Shown: positions 18,358-26,675 of the stretch, piece after piece
How the letters are laid out: each line of letters starts with the position of its first letter
Numbering within the stretch: the stretch's first letter is position 1
Source: Malikia granosa
GTDB taxonomy: Bacteria; Pseudomonadota; Gammaproteobacteria; Burkholderiales; Burkholderiaceae_C
Length of the DNA: 62,350 nucleotides
Assembly: GCF_002980595.1 (NCBI RefSeq)
Contig: NZ_PVLQ01000024.1
Span: forward strand, 1 to 62,350
Direction: 5' to 3'
The notes under the pieces: model-generated
The model's database searches: none
Told to the model about the DNA's origin: nothing
The model's input: only the letters and a program-made list of their open reading frames with translations
Made by a program: the position numbers and the translations under genes

Positions 18358-19359
18358 TCATGGAGCCTGATAGCTGATGCCGTTGGGACCCAGGCCAACC
18401 TGGTGCTCGGCCACGACCTCCTGCGTCGCCGCATCGATGACCGAGAAGGTCCCGGCTTCGATGTTGCTGACGAACACGTAGGCATTGTCTGAGCTGATCG
18501 CCGTGCCGTGCGCCCCCTTGCCGGTCACCAAGGTCTTGACGACGCGCTTGCTGGCCGCATCGACCACCGATACCGTCTGATCGGGCGCCTGCGCGCTGCC
18601 CTGGTTGGCCACGTAGACCAGCCCGGCCGAGGTCGCCACCATCTGGATTGGGGTGCGACCCACCGCGACCTTGCCAACCAGACGCTGTTGACGGGTATCG
18701 ATCAAGCCCAACTGGTTGCTGGCGCTCAGGGACACATAGGCTTGCCGACCGTCGGGCGCAAACCCGACCTGTACCGGACCTTTGCCCACCGCGATGCGGC
18801 CCATTTCCTGCAACCGGTCGACGTCGATCACCGACACCGAGCCGCCGCGCATGTTGGCGACGTACAGCGTCTTGCCATCGGGGCTGAGCCGCAAGCCATG
18901 GGGATACGCGCCAGTCGGGATGCGGCCGGTCTCGGCCCTGGCCTTGAGGTCGATGACACGCACGACGTTGGCCGCCGAATCGGTGACGAAGGCACGTTCG
19001 GCGTTCAGGTCCGTGACCACATGGGCGGGGTGTTCGCCCACCTCGATGACTACGGGAGCCTGGTCCAGCGCGGCCGTTTCGAGCACCCAGAGTTGGCCCG
19101 ATGCTGCTGCTGATGAACCATGATGGGCGCCGTGCGAAGCGACTCCGACCGCCAGCAGGCGTTTGCCGTCAGGTGTCACCTGGACGTTGTGCGGTGCGAT
19201 GCCCGTCTTGATGGTCTTGACCGCACCGGAATCCAGCTGCACCTGGCTGATGGACTCGGCCCGCTCGTTCGCGGTGTAGACGAAGCCCGTGGGGGCAGCC
19301 CAGGCCAGGCCAACCGTCAGCCAGCCGGCCAGGCCCAGCGCAACCGTCAGGACCTTCAT
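18358..19359 (-). CDS. Secreted YncE-like beta-propeller protein
   Basis: A 333-aa exported protein with a signal peptide at residues 1-21 (ending GLAWAA). The rest is a seven-bladed YVTN/YncE-type propeller with repeated blades such as SPDGKTLYVANMRGGSVSVI, APDGRQAYVSLSASNQLGLI and VFVSNIEAGTFSVIDAATQE. One loop near residue 75-85 has histidines (HGAHHG). Propellers of this family act in the periplasm, often beside metal genes, but no activity can be assigned. The start codon overlaps the stop of the Met-rich gene by four bases, so the two form a coupled pair. Confidence 0.82.
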   Translation of the reverse strand: MKVLTVALGLAGWLTVGLAWAAPTGFVYTANERAESISQVQLDSGAVKTIKTGIAPHNVQVTPDGKRLLAVGVASHGAHHGSSAAASGQLWVLETAALDQAPVVIEVGEHPAHVVTDLNAERAFVTDSAANVVRVIDLKARAETGRIPTGAYPHGLRLSPDGKTLYVANMRGGSVSVIDVDRLQEMGRIAVGKGPVQVGFAPDGRQAYVSLSASNQLGLIDTRQQRLVGKVAVGRTPIQMVATSAGLVYVANQGSAQAPDQTVSVVDAASKRVVKTLVTGKGAHGTAISSDNAYVFVSNIEAGTFSVIDAATQEVVAEHQVGLGPNGISYQAP

Positions 19360-19874
19360 TTCGGGACCCCGGGAGCTGCTGCGTCAGCGGGCAGGCGGTC
19401 CATCATCATCTGCATCATGGACTCCATCATCTCCATGCGCTTTTCCATCATGGCGTGGCGCTGCATCATGCCGCCCATCATCTGCGGGCCCATGGCCGGG
19501 GATGGTGAGGTGGCCGTCTTGCCGGGCGTGCCGGCTCCATTGGCCATCATCCCCATGCCGGCCGGCTGCATGCCCTGCATCTGGCCCATCATCTTCATGC
19601 TGTCCTGCATGGTCTTGTGGTGCTCAGCCATCAAGGCCTGGCGTTCCTGCGGAGTGCTGGCCGCGGCCATCTTGTGGCTCATCTCACGCATGCGTTGCAG
19701 CTGCTTGTCCATCGTGGACAGTTGCTGCTCCGGCGTGGCGGCTGGGGCCTGGACCGCCGCAGGGGCGGCTCCGTCGGGGTGATGCTGGGCATGTTCAGCG
19801 GCGGTCTGAGCCGATGCGGCAACGGTCGAGAGGCCAATGGCCAGAGCGACCACCAGGGGTTGGAGTGCTTTCAT
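19356..19874 (-). CDS. Secreted methionine-rich protein, probable copper binder
   Basis: A 172-aa protein with a signal peptide (residues 1-22, cut after ASA), an Ala/Pro linker with HAQHH, and a C-terminal half packed with methionine: MKMMGQMQGMQPAGMGMM, then MMGGMMQRHAMMEKRMEMM and MESMMQMMMD. Spaced Met and His are typical of periplasmic Cu(I)/Ag(I) binding proteins. I do not recognise a named family. It is the first gene of the copper block, with a candidate CusR/CopR-type box about 135 bases upstream, and its stop overlaps the next start (ATGA). Confidence 0.7.
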   Translation of the reverse strand: MKALQPLVVALAIGLSTVAASAQTAAEHAQHHPDGAAPAAVQAPAATPEQQLSTMDKQLQRMREMSHKMAAASTPQERQALMAEHHKTMQDSMKMMGQMQGMQPAGMGMMANGAGTPGKTATSPSPAMGPQMMGGMMQRHAMMEKRMEMMESMMQMMMDRLPADAAAPGVPK

Positions 19875-20447
19875 GATCGAGTCCTTTCTTGGCCGATCCT
19901 GTCCTCAGGGTCGGTGGTGGCGCCAGGTCCGATTCACGATGATGGGCGATGCTGACGCCATGACTGCACTCTATATCTCGCCAGCTAACATTCGAATATC
20001 CGCTGGATTACAAATATGTCAGCAAGTGGAGGTGCTTGATTGCCGGTGACACGGAGCTCAGACCGGCGCTGCTCGGCAGCAGCGACGCCAGACCGCCATG
20101 ACCAGGATTGTCTCTGGACTCTGCTGGGGCACCCTAGACCCTCACGCCGCATGGAGCTTGGGCCGCTGCAGGTAAAGCCGGGTGATGTGGTCGACGGTGC
20201 TCGAGTACGGTCAGATCATCGACGCCGCCCAGGGGCACCAGCGATGAGACCGGCCTTGGAGTTCCCCCAGGATCGTGCGTTCCGTATGCTTAAGCCGGTT
20301 GGCTGCTCCATTGCTCCCCGAAGCCCAACATGACGTTTTTTGATCCTTCTATGCTTGATAGCTGATGTGGGATGTACCCAGAGTGACGTGACCGGTCTCA
20401 CCTGACCGAGAGAGAGCTGAGTTCGATGCTGGCCGCGGTCGAACGGC
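19875..20447. other. Non-coding gap with degenerate sequence
   Basis: The first 150 bases are the promoter region of the copper block. From about 20040 to 20440 I see no gene. Short open stretches on either strand (for instance [19 protein letters not shown] on the plus strand near 20400) may be the remains of a mobile element, but none could be identified. Confidence 0.5.
20008..20021. promoter_or_regulatory. Candidate CusR/CopR-like copper box
   Basis: TTACAAATATGTCA is an imperfect inverted repeat (TTACA/TGTCA) resembling the TGACAAnnTTGTCA-type boxes bound by copper-responsive OmpR-type regulators. It lies about 135 bases upstream of the Met-rich gene, in an AT-rich patch. No copper regulator gene is in the window. 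Confidence 0.35.
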
Positions 20448-21389
20448 TCAGTGGAATTCGCCGAATCCGGCTTCCAGCCTCTCGCGCAGGAATGCGACCA
20501 GCGCACTGACCGCGCACGGCACATGGGCCGAGTAGGGCCGGATCGCGTAGAGCTGGCCAGCGAAGGCCCCGACCGGGATCCAGTCCGGCAGCACCTCGAC
20601 CAGCTTGCCGGCGCGCAGGCTGGCCTGGGCGCTGAAGTCGGGCAGCAGCGCGATGCCCAGCCCGGCCAGCGCGGCATCGCGCAGCGCCTCGCTGTTGTTG
20701 GCCGCCAGCGAGCCGCTGACCTGCACCGTCACGCGCTCCGGGGCGGCCGCATCACACCGCTCCAGGGTCCAGGCCGGCCGGTCCTGCGAGCGCGGGTAAT
20801 GCAGGCAGTTGTGCCGGGCCAGCTCCTGCGGCAGCTGCGGCACGCCGCTGCGCCTGAGGTAGGCCGGCGTGGCCACCAGCAGCGAGCGCGTGGTGCACAG
20901 CGTCCAGGCCACATGCGTGTCGGGCGGGCTCGCGGTATGGCGGATCGCCAGGTCAAAGCCCTCGGTCGCCAGTGACGAGAAGCGGTCCGACAGGTCGAGC
21001 TCGAGCCGCACCTCGGGGTACTGGCGCAGGAAGTCCGCCAGCAGCGGCACCAGTTGCTGGCGCGCCAAGGCGACCGGCGCCGTCACGCGCAGCAGGCCGC
21101 GCGGCAGGCCGGCGAGGTCGCGCACCTGGGCAAAGCTCTCGGCGATCTGCTCGAAGGAGGCGCGGGTATCGTCGACCAGGCGCTGGCCGGCCTCGGTCAG
21201 GCGCACGCTGCGCGTGGTGCGCCGCACCAGCGCGACGCCGGCCACCCGCTCGAGCTCGGCCACGCGCTGGCTCATCGCGGCCTTGCTGACCCCCAGCCGC
21301 TCGGCGGCGGCGGTGAAGCTGCCCTGCTGGGCCAGCACGACCAGCCAGTGCAGATGACCCCAGAGCTGTTCGACTTTTTGTTGTTCCAT
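20448..21389 (-). CDS. LysR-family transcriptional regulator
   Basis: A 313-aa LysR protein: N-terminal winged helix-turn-helix at about residues 10-65 ([20 protein letters not shown]), followed by the two-lobed effector domain ([10 protein letters not shown] and [10 protein letters not shown] segments). The start at 21389 ([13 protein letters not shown]) is preferred; an ATG 27 bases upstream would put residues into the operator region. The gene is divergent from mmsA with a clear palindrome between them, so it probably controls mmsA. The inducer is unknown; methylmalonate semialdehyde or a valine/inositol intermediate would fit. Confidence 0.9.
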   Translation of the reverse strand: MEQQKVEQLWGHLHWLVVLAQQGSFTAAAERLGVSKAAMSQRVAELERVAGVALVRRTTRSVRLTEAGQRLVDDTRASFEQIAESFAQVRDLAGLPRGLLRVTAPVALARQQLVPLLADFLRQYPEVRLELDLSDRFSSLATEGFDLAIRHTASPPDTHVAWTLCTTRSLLVATPAYLRRSGVPQLPQELARHNCLHYPRSQDRPAWTLERCDAAAPERVTVQVSGSLAANNSEALRDAALAGLGIALLPDFSAQASLRAGKLVEVLPDWIPVGAFAGQLYAIRPYSAHVPCAVSALVAFLRERLEAGFGEFH

Positions 21390-21395
21390 GATCTT

Positions 21396-21417
21396 ATTGT
21401 TCAATATATCAAACAAT
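21396..21417. promoter_or_regulatory. LysR-type operator between lysR and mmsA
   Basis: ATTGTT and AACAAT form a perfect six-base inverted repeat around CAATATATCA. It contains the T-N11-A pattern of LysR boxes. It begins seven bases upstream of the LysR start codon and lies about 75 bases upstream of the mmsA start. Confidence 0.6.
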
Positions 21418-21491
21418 CAGTTCAGCCAGCTTGGCTAGGCAGCACGGCGGGGGCTTCCTACACTGGACCCACCCAACACAGGAGACCCCCC

Positions 21492-23015
21492 ATGACCCCC
21501 TATAACGACAGCAGCGAAGTCGCCCAGTTCATCGCCGGCCAGCGTACCTCCGGCAGCGGCAACCGCACCCAGCCGGTCTACAACCCCGCCAGCGGCGCCG
21601 TGGCGCGCCAGGTGCGCCTGGGCAACGGGCAGGATGTCGACGCCGCAGTTGCCGCAGCAACAGCCGCCTTCCCGGCCTGGTCCGAGACGCCGCCGATCCG
21701 CCGCGCCCGCGTGATGTTCAAGTTCCTCGAGCTGCTCAACCGCCACAAGGACGAGCTCGCCGCCATGATCACTTCCGAGCATGGCAAGGTCTTCACCGAC
21801 GCCCAGGGCGAGGTCGCGCGCGGCATCGACATCGTCGAGTTCGCCTGCGGCATCCCGCAGCTGCTCAAGGGCGACTACACCGAGCAGGTCTCGACCGGCA
21901 TCGACAACTGGACCGTGCGCCAGGCGCTCGGCGTCGTCGCCGGCATCACCCCGTTCAACTTCCCGGTCATGGTGCCGATGTGGATGTTCCCGGTCGCGAT
22001 CGCGGCCGGCAACACCTTCGTGCTCAAGCCCAGCCCGACCGATCCGTCGCCCTCGCTGTTCATCGCCGACCTGCTCCAGCAGGCCGGCCTGCCCGATGGC
22101 GTCTTCAACGTGGTGCAGGGCGACAAGGAAGCGGTCGACGCGCTGCTGGTGCACCCGGACGTCAAGGCCATCAGCTTCGTCGGCTCGACCCCGATCGCCA
22201 ACTACATCTACGAGACCGGCGCCCGTCACGGCAAGCGGGTGCAGGCGCTGGGCGGCGCCAAGAACCACATGGTGGTGATGCCCGACGCCGACATCGACCA
22301 GGCGGTCGATGCGCTGGTCGGCGCCGGCTACGGCTCGGCCGGCGAGCGCTGCATGGCGATCAGCGTCGCGGTGCTGGTCGGCGACGTGGCCGACCAGCTG
22401 ATCCCCAAGCTGGTCGAGCGCACCAAGACCTTGCAGGTGCTCGACGGCATGAACCTGGCGGCCGAGATGGGCCCGATCGTGACCGACGCGGCGCGCCAGC
22501 GCATCAGCGGCTACATCGAGGCTGGGGTACAGGAAGGCGCCCAACTGCTGGTCGACGGCCGCGGCTTCGACGGCACCCAGGCGGGCGCTGGTTGCGAGCA
22601 GGGCTTCTGGCTCGGCGGCACCCTGTTCGACCATGTCACGCCCGAGATGAAGATCTACCGGGAAGAGATCTTCGGCCCGGTGCTGGCCTGCGTGCGCGTG
22701 CCCGACTTCGCGACCGCGGTACAGCTCATCAACGACCACGAGTTCGGCAACGGCACCGCCTGCTTCACCCGCGACGGCAACGTGGCGCGCGAGTTCGCAC
22801 GCCGGATCCAGGTCGGCATGGTCGGCATCAACGTACCGATCCCGGTGCCGATGGCCTGGCATGGCTTCGGCGGCTGGAAGCGCAGCCTGTTCGGCGACAT
22901 GCACGCCTATGGCGAGGAGGGCGTGCGCTTCTACACCAAGCAGAAGTCGATCATGCAGCGCTGGCCCGAGAGCATCGGCAAGGGCGCCGAGTTCGTGATG
23001 CCGACCGCCAAGTAA
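21492..23015 (+). CDS. mmsA: Methylmalonate-semialdehyde dehydrogenase (acylating), MmsA/IolA
   Basis: This 507-aa aldehyde dehydrogenase oxidises methylmalonate semialdehyde or malonate semialdehyde with NAD and CoA to propionyl-CoA or acetyl-CoA, the last step of valine and myo-inositol breakdown. It has the family motif [19 protein letters not shown] (residues 153-171) and the catalytic cysteine C287 in [11 protein letters not shown]. The start at 21492 follows GGAG; upstream in-frame sequence overlaps the LysR gene. With iolCDEB in the same window it can complete inositol catabolism. A bidirectional terminator follows. Confidence 0.95.
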   Translation: MTPYNDSSEVAQFIAGQRTSGSGNRTQPVYNPASGAVARQVRLGNGQDVDAAVAAATAAFPAWSETPPIRRARVMFKFLELLNRHKDELAAMITSEHGKVFTDAQGEVARGIDIVEFACGIPQLLKGDYTEQVSTGIDNWTVRQALGVVAGITPFNFPVMVPMWMFPVAIAAGNTFVLKPSPTDPSPSLFIADLLQQAGLPDGVFNVVQGDKEAVDALLVHPDVKAISFVGSTPIANYIYETGARHGKRVQALGGAKNHMVVMPDADIDQAVDALVGAGYGSAGERCMAISVAVLVGDVADQLIPKLVERTKTLQVLDGMNLAAEMGPIVTDAARQRISGYIEAGVQEGAQLLVDGRGFDGTQAGAGCEQGFWLGGTLFDHVTPEMKIYREEIFGPVLACVRVPDFATAVQLINDHEFGNGTACFTRDGNVAREFARRIQVGMVGINVPIPVPMAWHGFGGWKRSLFGDMHAYGEEGVRFYTKQKSIMQRWPESIGKGAEFVMPTAK

Positions 23016-23066
23016 GCCGGCAGCGCGCGGGCGCAGCAGGCCGCGCGATCGAGCGCCATCCAGCGC

Positions 23067-23100
23067 AAAAGGCCAGCGCCGTCACCCGCGCTGGCCTTTT
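23067..23100. terminator. Bidirectional terminator between mmsA and dctP
   Basis: AAAAGGCCAGCGC and GCGCTGGCCTTTT form a 13-pair stem with a short loop, with T-runs on both strands. It separates the convergent mmsA and TRAP operons. Confidence 0.9.
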
Positions 23101-23124
23101 CATGAGCGCCCGCAGGCGCAGGTC

Positions 23125-24144
23125 TCACTTCTTGCCGCGCAGCTTGGCGAGTTCGGCCTGGGTCTCGTTCCAGAGCTCCATGCCGACGCTGGCGCCGATC
23201 CCGGCGTAGACGCGGGTCAGGCTGCTGCGCATGCGGGCGGCCTCGGCCGGCGACAGCTCGTTGACCTGCATGCCCTTCTTCTTGAGTTCGGCGACGGCGC
23301 CCGAGGCCTCCTGGCGCGTGTCCTGGCGCTCGAAGTCGCGGCTGGCCTTGGCGGCATCCATCAGCACCTTCTGCTCGGCCGCCGACAGGCCGTCCCACCA
23401 TTTCTTGCTGACCAGCACGATCCACGGGCTGTAGACATGGTTGGTCACGGTCAGGTACTTCTGCACCTCGTAGAACTTGCTCGACAGGATGGTGTTGAAC
23501 GGGTTTTCCTGGCCGTCGACGGTACCGGTCTCGAGCGCACCGAACAGCTCCGAGAAGGCCAGCGGCACGGCGTTGGTGCCCAGGGTCTTGAAGCTGTCGA
23601 GGAAGACGTTGTTCTGCATCACGCGCAACTTGATGCCGTTGAGGTCCTCCATCTTGTTGATCGGGCGCTTGCTGTTGGTCAGGTTGCGAAAGCCGTTCTC
23701 CCAGTAGACCAGGCCGACCAGGCCCTTGTCCTGCAGCTTGGCCCTCACCTTGTCGCCGACCGGGCCGTCGAGCAGGGCATCGGCCTCCTTGGCGTTGTTG
23801 AACAGGAAGGGCGTGTCCCACAGCGCCATTTCCTTGCTGATGCCGACCAGGGTGGCGGTCGAGCCGACCATCATCTCCTGCGCGCCGCCGATCAGCGCCT
23901 GCTGCATCTGGGTGTCGGGACCGAGCGCGGCGGCGCCGATCGCGCGCACCCGCATCTTGCCGCCCGAGGCCTTCTCGACCTGCTCGGCGAACAGCTTGGC
24001 CGCGCGGCCCTGGTTGCTCTGCTCGTTGAGGCCGTAGCCGAAGCGGATCAGGCGCGGCTTGAAGTCCTGCGCCTGGGCCATGAAAGGCGCTGCCAGCGCG
24101 AGCGCGGCGGCCGTGGTCACGAGGGTGCGACGGAAGATAGTCAT
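23125..24144 (-). CDS. dctP: TRAP transporter substrate-binding protein (DctP)
   Basis: A 339-aa periplasmic protein with a signal peptide (residues 1-25, ending PFMAQA) and the DctP fold: an RIRFGYGLNEQSNQGRAAKL start and the conserved ENPFNTILSSKFYEVQKYL helix region near residue 210. It binds a sugar acid or other carboxylate through an arginine (GIKLRVMQN motif around residue 170). It is last in the order gntK-dctQ-dctM-dctP on the minus strand, and gluconokinase in the operon makes gluconate or a related aldonate the likely cargo. Confidence 0.93.
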   Translation of the reverse strand: MTIFRRTLVTTAAALALAAPFMAQAQDFKPRLIRFGYGLNEQSNQGRAAKLFAEQVEKASGGKMRVRAIGAAALGPDTQMQQALIGGAQEMMVGSTATLVGISKEMALWDTPFLFNNAKEADALLDGPVGDKVRAKLQDKGLVGLVYWENGFRNLTNSKRPINKMEDLNGIKLRVMQNNVFLDSFKTLGTNAVPLAFSELFGALETGTVDGQENPFNTILSSKFYEVQKYLTVTNHVYSPWIVLVSKKWWDGLSAAEQKVLMDAAKASRDFERQDTRQEASGAVAELKKKGMQVNELSPAEAARMRSSLTRVYAGIGASVGMELWNETQAELAKLRGKK

Positions 24145-24188
24145 GGGGGTCTCCTGGGGGAAAGCCAATTCTGGCGAGGTTTGAACGG

Positions 24189-25481
24189 TTAACGCATCCA
24201 CGCCACGGGCGCGGTCACGATCTGGGGGAACACGACGAAGAGCGCGAGCAGCAGCACATAGGTCAGCAAGAAGGGATTGACGCCCTTGATCACCTGGTGC
24301 AGCGACAGCCGCCCGACGCCCGCGACCACGTTGAGCACCGTGCCGACCGGCGGCGTGATCAGGCCGATGGCGCCGTTGAGCACGAACATCAGGCCGAAGT
24401 AGACCGGATCGATGCCGGCCTTGACCGCGATCGGCAGCATCACCGGCGCGAAGATCAGGATGGTCGGCGTCAGGTCGAGCGCGGTGCCGATCAGCACCAG
24501 CGCGAGCATCATCACCGTCATCAGGAGGCGCGGGCTGTCGACCAGCGGGCCCAGCCAGCCGGTCAGCACGCCGGGCAGGTCGGCCAGCGTGATCATGTAG
24601 CTCGCGACCTGGGCGCCGGCGCACAGGAACATCACGATCGCGGTGGTCTTGGCCGCGCGCACCAGCACCGGGCCGAGCTCGGCCAGCTTCATCTCGCGGT
24701 GGACGAAGAGCGCGACGAACAGGGCGTAGAAGGCCGCGACCACCGCCGCCTCGGTCGGCGTGAAAATGCCGCTCTTCATGCCGCCGATGATGATCAGCGG
24801 CATCAGCAGCGCCCAGAAGGCCTTGGCCGTGATGCGCAGGCGCTCGGACAGGGGCAACGGATCGCCCGCGGGCAGCTGGATGCGGCGCAGCATCAGCTTC
24901 CAGGTCAGGATCAGGCCAGCCCCCATCAGGATGCCAGGCACGATGCCGGACAGGAACAGCGCCGAGATCGAGGTATTGGTCGTCACGCCATAGATCACGA
25001 ACGGCATCGACGGCGGGATGATCGGCGCGATGATGCCGCCCGAGGCGATCAGTCCGGCCGAGGTGTTCATCGGGTAGCCCTGCTGCCGCATCATCGGCAG
25101 TAGGATGGTGGCGAGCGCGGCGGTGTCGGCCAGCGCCGAGCCGCTCATGCTGGCCATCAGCACCGCGGCGCCGATCGCGACGAAGCCGAGGCCGCCATGG
25201 ATATGGCCGACCCAGGCCTGCGCCATCGAGATGATGCGCCGGCTGATGCCGCCCGAGTTCATCAGCTCGCCAGCCAGGATGAAGAAGGGCACCGCCAGCA
25301 GCGGAAAGCTGTCGATGCCGGCGACCAGGTTCTGCGCCAGTAGCTGGGTGTCCCAGAAATCCAGCACCCAGGCCATGCCGGCGCCGGTCAGCACCAGCGC
25401 GAGCGCCATGTTCATGCCTATGCCCATCAGCAGCAGCATGCCGCCGACGAACACGATAAAGGCCAATCCTTCGGGGCTCAT
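24189..25481 (-). CDS. dctM: TRAP transporter large permease (DctM)
   Basis: A 430-aa inner-membrane protein with about twelve helices of the DctM family, with typical segments AVPFFILAGELMNSGGISRR, AAVLMASMSGSALADTAALA and GGIIAPIIPPSMPFVIYG. It forms the translocation pathway driven by the sodium gradient, together with DctQ. I chose the start at 25481 (MSPEGLAF), four bases after the dctQ stop; an ATG 15 bases upstream would overlap dctQ. The substrate is inferred from gntK as gluconate or a similar sugar acid. Confidence 0.94.
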   Translation of the reverse strand: MSPEGLAFIVFVGGMLLLMGIGMNMALALVLTGAGMAWVLDFWDTQLLAQNLVAGIDSFPLLAVPFFILAGELMNSGGISRRIISMAQAWVGHIHGGLGFVAIGAAVLMASMSGSALADTAALATILLPMMRQQGYPMNTSAGLIASGGIIAPIIPPSMPFVIYGVTTNTSISALFLSGIVPGILMGAGLILTWKLMLRRIQLPAGDPLPLSERLRITAKAFWALLMPLIIIGGMKSGIFTPTEAAVVAAFYALFVALFVHREMKLAELGPVLVRAAKTTAIVMFLCAGAQVASYMITLADLPGVLTGWLGPLVDSPRLLMTVMMLALVLIGTALDLTPTILIFAPVMLPIAVKAGIDPVYFGLMFVLNGAIGLITPPVGTVLNVVAGVGRLSLHQVIKGVNPFLLTYVLLLALFVVFPQIVTAPVAWMR

Positions 25482-25485
25482 GCTG

Positions 25486-25986
25486 TTACTCCACATCGAC
25501 GCCGTGGCCCAGGTCCAGCGGCTTGCACTTGAACAATTCGATCAGTGCCATCACGCCGATCGCGAGGGCGCTCAGGAAGGCCGGCAGCGGCAGCAGCGCG
25601 GTCGGGTAGCCCAGCACCACCGAATGGCTGTCGAGGCCGACTGCGACCTGCTGCCAGGCGCCATGGGCCAGCAGGGCCGCTGCGGCCACGACCAGCAGCC
25701 GGATCACGGCGGTCGCCAGCCGCAGCGCGGTCCGGCGGCCCTTGAGCAGGCCGATCAGGCTGGTGAACGCCATGTGCTCGCCGACGGGATAGGCGGCGGT
25801 CGCGCCGATGAAGACCATCCAGACGAACAGCAGGCGCGACAGTTCCTCGCTGGCGGCCACGCCGCTGCCGAAGCCGTAACGCAGCACGACGTTGACGAAC
25901 ACCGCGACCGCCATCACGCCCAGGCACGCGGCCATGGCGAACTGGGCCAGCTTTTGCAGGCGCGGGGCAGGGGTAGCGGGGCTCAT
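25486..25986 (-). CDS. dctQ: TRAP transporter small permease (DctQ)
   Basis: A 166-aa protein with four predicted membrane helices and the DctQ signature (AVAVFVNVVLRYGFGSGVAA, then EELSRLLFVWMVFIGA). It partners DctM in the inner membrane. Its start overlaps the end of gntK by four bases (ATGA) and its stop is four bases from dctM, so the three genes are tightly coupled. Confidence 0.92.
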   Translation of the reverse strand: MSPATPAPRLQKLAQFAMAACLGVMAVAVFVNVVLRYGFGSGVAASEELSRLLFVWMVFIGATAAYPVGEHMAFTSLIGLLKGRRTALRLATAVIRLLVVAAAALLAHGAWQQVAVGLDSHSVVLGYPTALLPLPAFLSALAIGVMALIELFKCKPLDLGHGVDVE

Positions 25987-26489
25987 GCCGTCTCTCCTTG
26001 CTTGAGCCAGGCATCGACCTCGGCTTGCAGTCGTGCCAATGGGGCGGTGGCGTCGAGGCGCAGCACCCGCTCTTCCCCGAGCGGCGACTCGAGCGTGGCG
26101 AACTGGCTGTCGACCAGGCGGGTGGAGAAGAAATGCTGCGGCGCGCGCGCGGTCACGCGCTGCTGTGCCTGCTCGCGGTCGATCTCGAGGAAGACGAAGC
26201 GCAGTCCAGGCGCGGCGGCACGCAGCCGCTCGCGGTACTGGCGCTTGAGCGCCGAGCAGCTCAACACGGCGCCGTCCGCGTGCTGACGCAGTTCCTCGCC
26301 AAGCCGGCTGAGCCAGCCCTCGCGGTCGGCATCGGTCAGCGCGATGCCCTGGCTCATCTTGGCGCGGCTGTCGGCGCTGTGGAAGTCGTCGCCCTCGATC
26401 AGGCTCAGGCCCTGGGTCTGTGCGACGAGCGCGGCCAGGCTGGACTTGCCGCAGCCGGCCACGCCCATGATGACGATCTGGTGGCTCAT
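25983..26489 (-). CDS. gntK: Gluconokinase
   Basis: GntK phosphorylates gluconate to 6-phosphogluconate, the entry to the Entner-Doudoroff and pentose phosphate routes. The 168-aa protein has the P-loop GVAGCGKSS at residues 9-17, EGDDFHSADSRAKMSQGIAL (the substrate loop) and CSALKRQYRERLR, all as in GntK/IdnK. It is first in the operon gntK-dctQMP. Two identical palindromes lie between it and the divergent LacI-type regulator at 26676. Confidence 0.95.
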   Translation of the reverse strand: MSHQIVIMGVAGCGKSSLAALVAQTQGLSLIEGDDFHSADSRAKMSQGIALTDADREGWLSRLGEELRQHADGAVLSCSALKRQYRERLRAAAPGLRFVFLEIDREQAQQRVTARAPQHFFSTRLVDSQFATLESPLGEERVLRLDATAPLARLQAEVDAWLKQGETA

Positions 26490-26494
26490 GTTGG

Positions 26495-26506
26495 GATAGC
26501 GCTATC
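26495..26506. promoter_or_regulatory. GATAGCGCTATC operator, copy 1
   Basis: A perfect 12-base palindrome with the central CG-type symmetry of LacI-family operators, 6 bases upstream of the gntK start codon. The same 12 bases recur at 26620-26631, 125 bp away. Confidence 0.7.
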
Positions 26507-26618
26507 TCGTTCAGGTTAAAAGAAACGGCAAGCCGGAAAAGATCCATCAGCGATGGTCACAGGCCAGCCGTGAGGGCTGGAGGCGACCGGCGTGAATTTT
26601 TTCTGCGGGCTTGCCGTC

Positions 26619-26632
26619 GGATAGCGCTATCC
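26619..26632. promoter_or_regulatory. GGATAGCGCTATCC operator, copy 2
   Basis: A perfect 14-base palindrome 44 bases upstream of the divergent regulator gene at 26676. It contains the same core as the copy at 26495-26506, so one repressor probably binds both and controls both promoters. Confidence 0.7.
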
Positions 26633-26675
26633 TATCGACTTTCGAACGACATCCAGCCTGGGGTTTACCCTTATC

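Noticed and set aside
21054-21491. N-terminal extension of mmsA
   Set aside because: It would overlap the LysR gene and its operator; MmsA proteins begin at the 21492 start and that ATG has a GGAG site.
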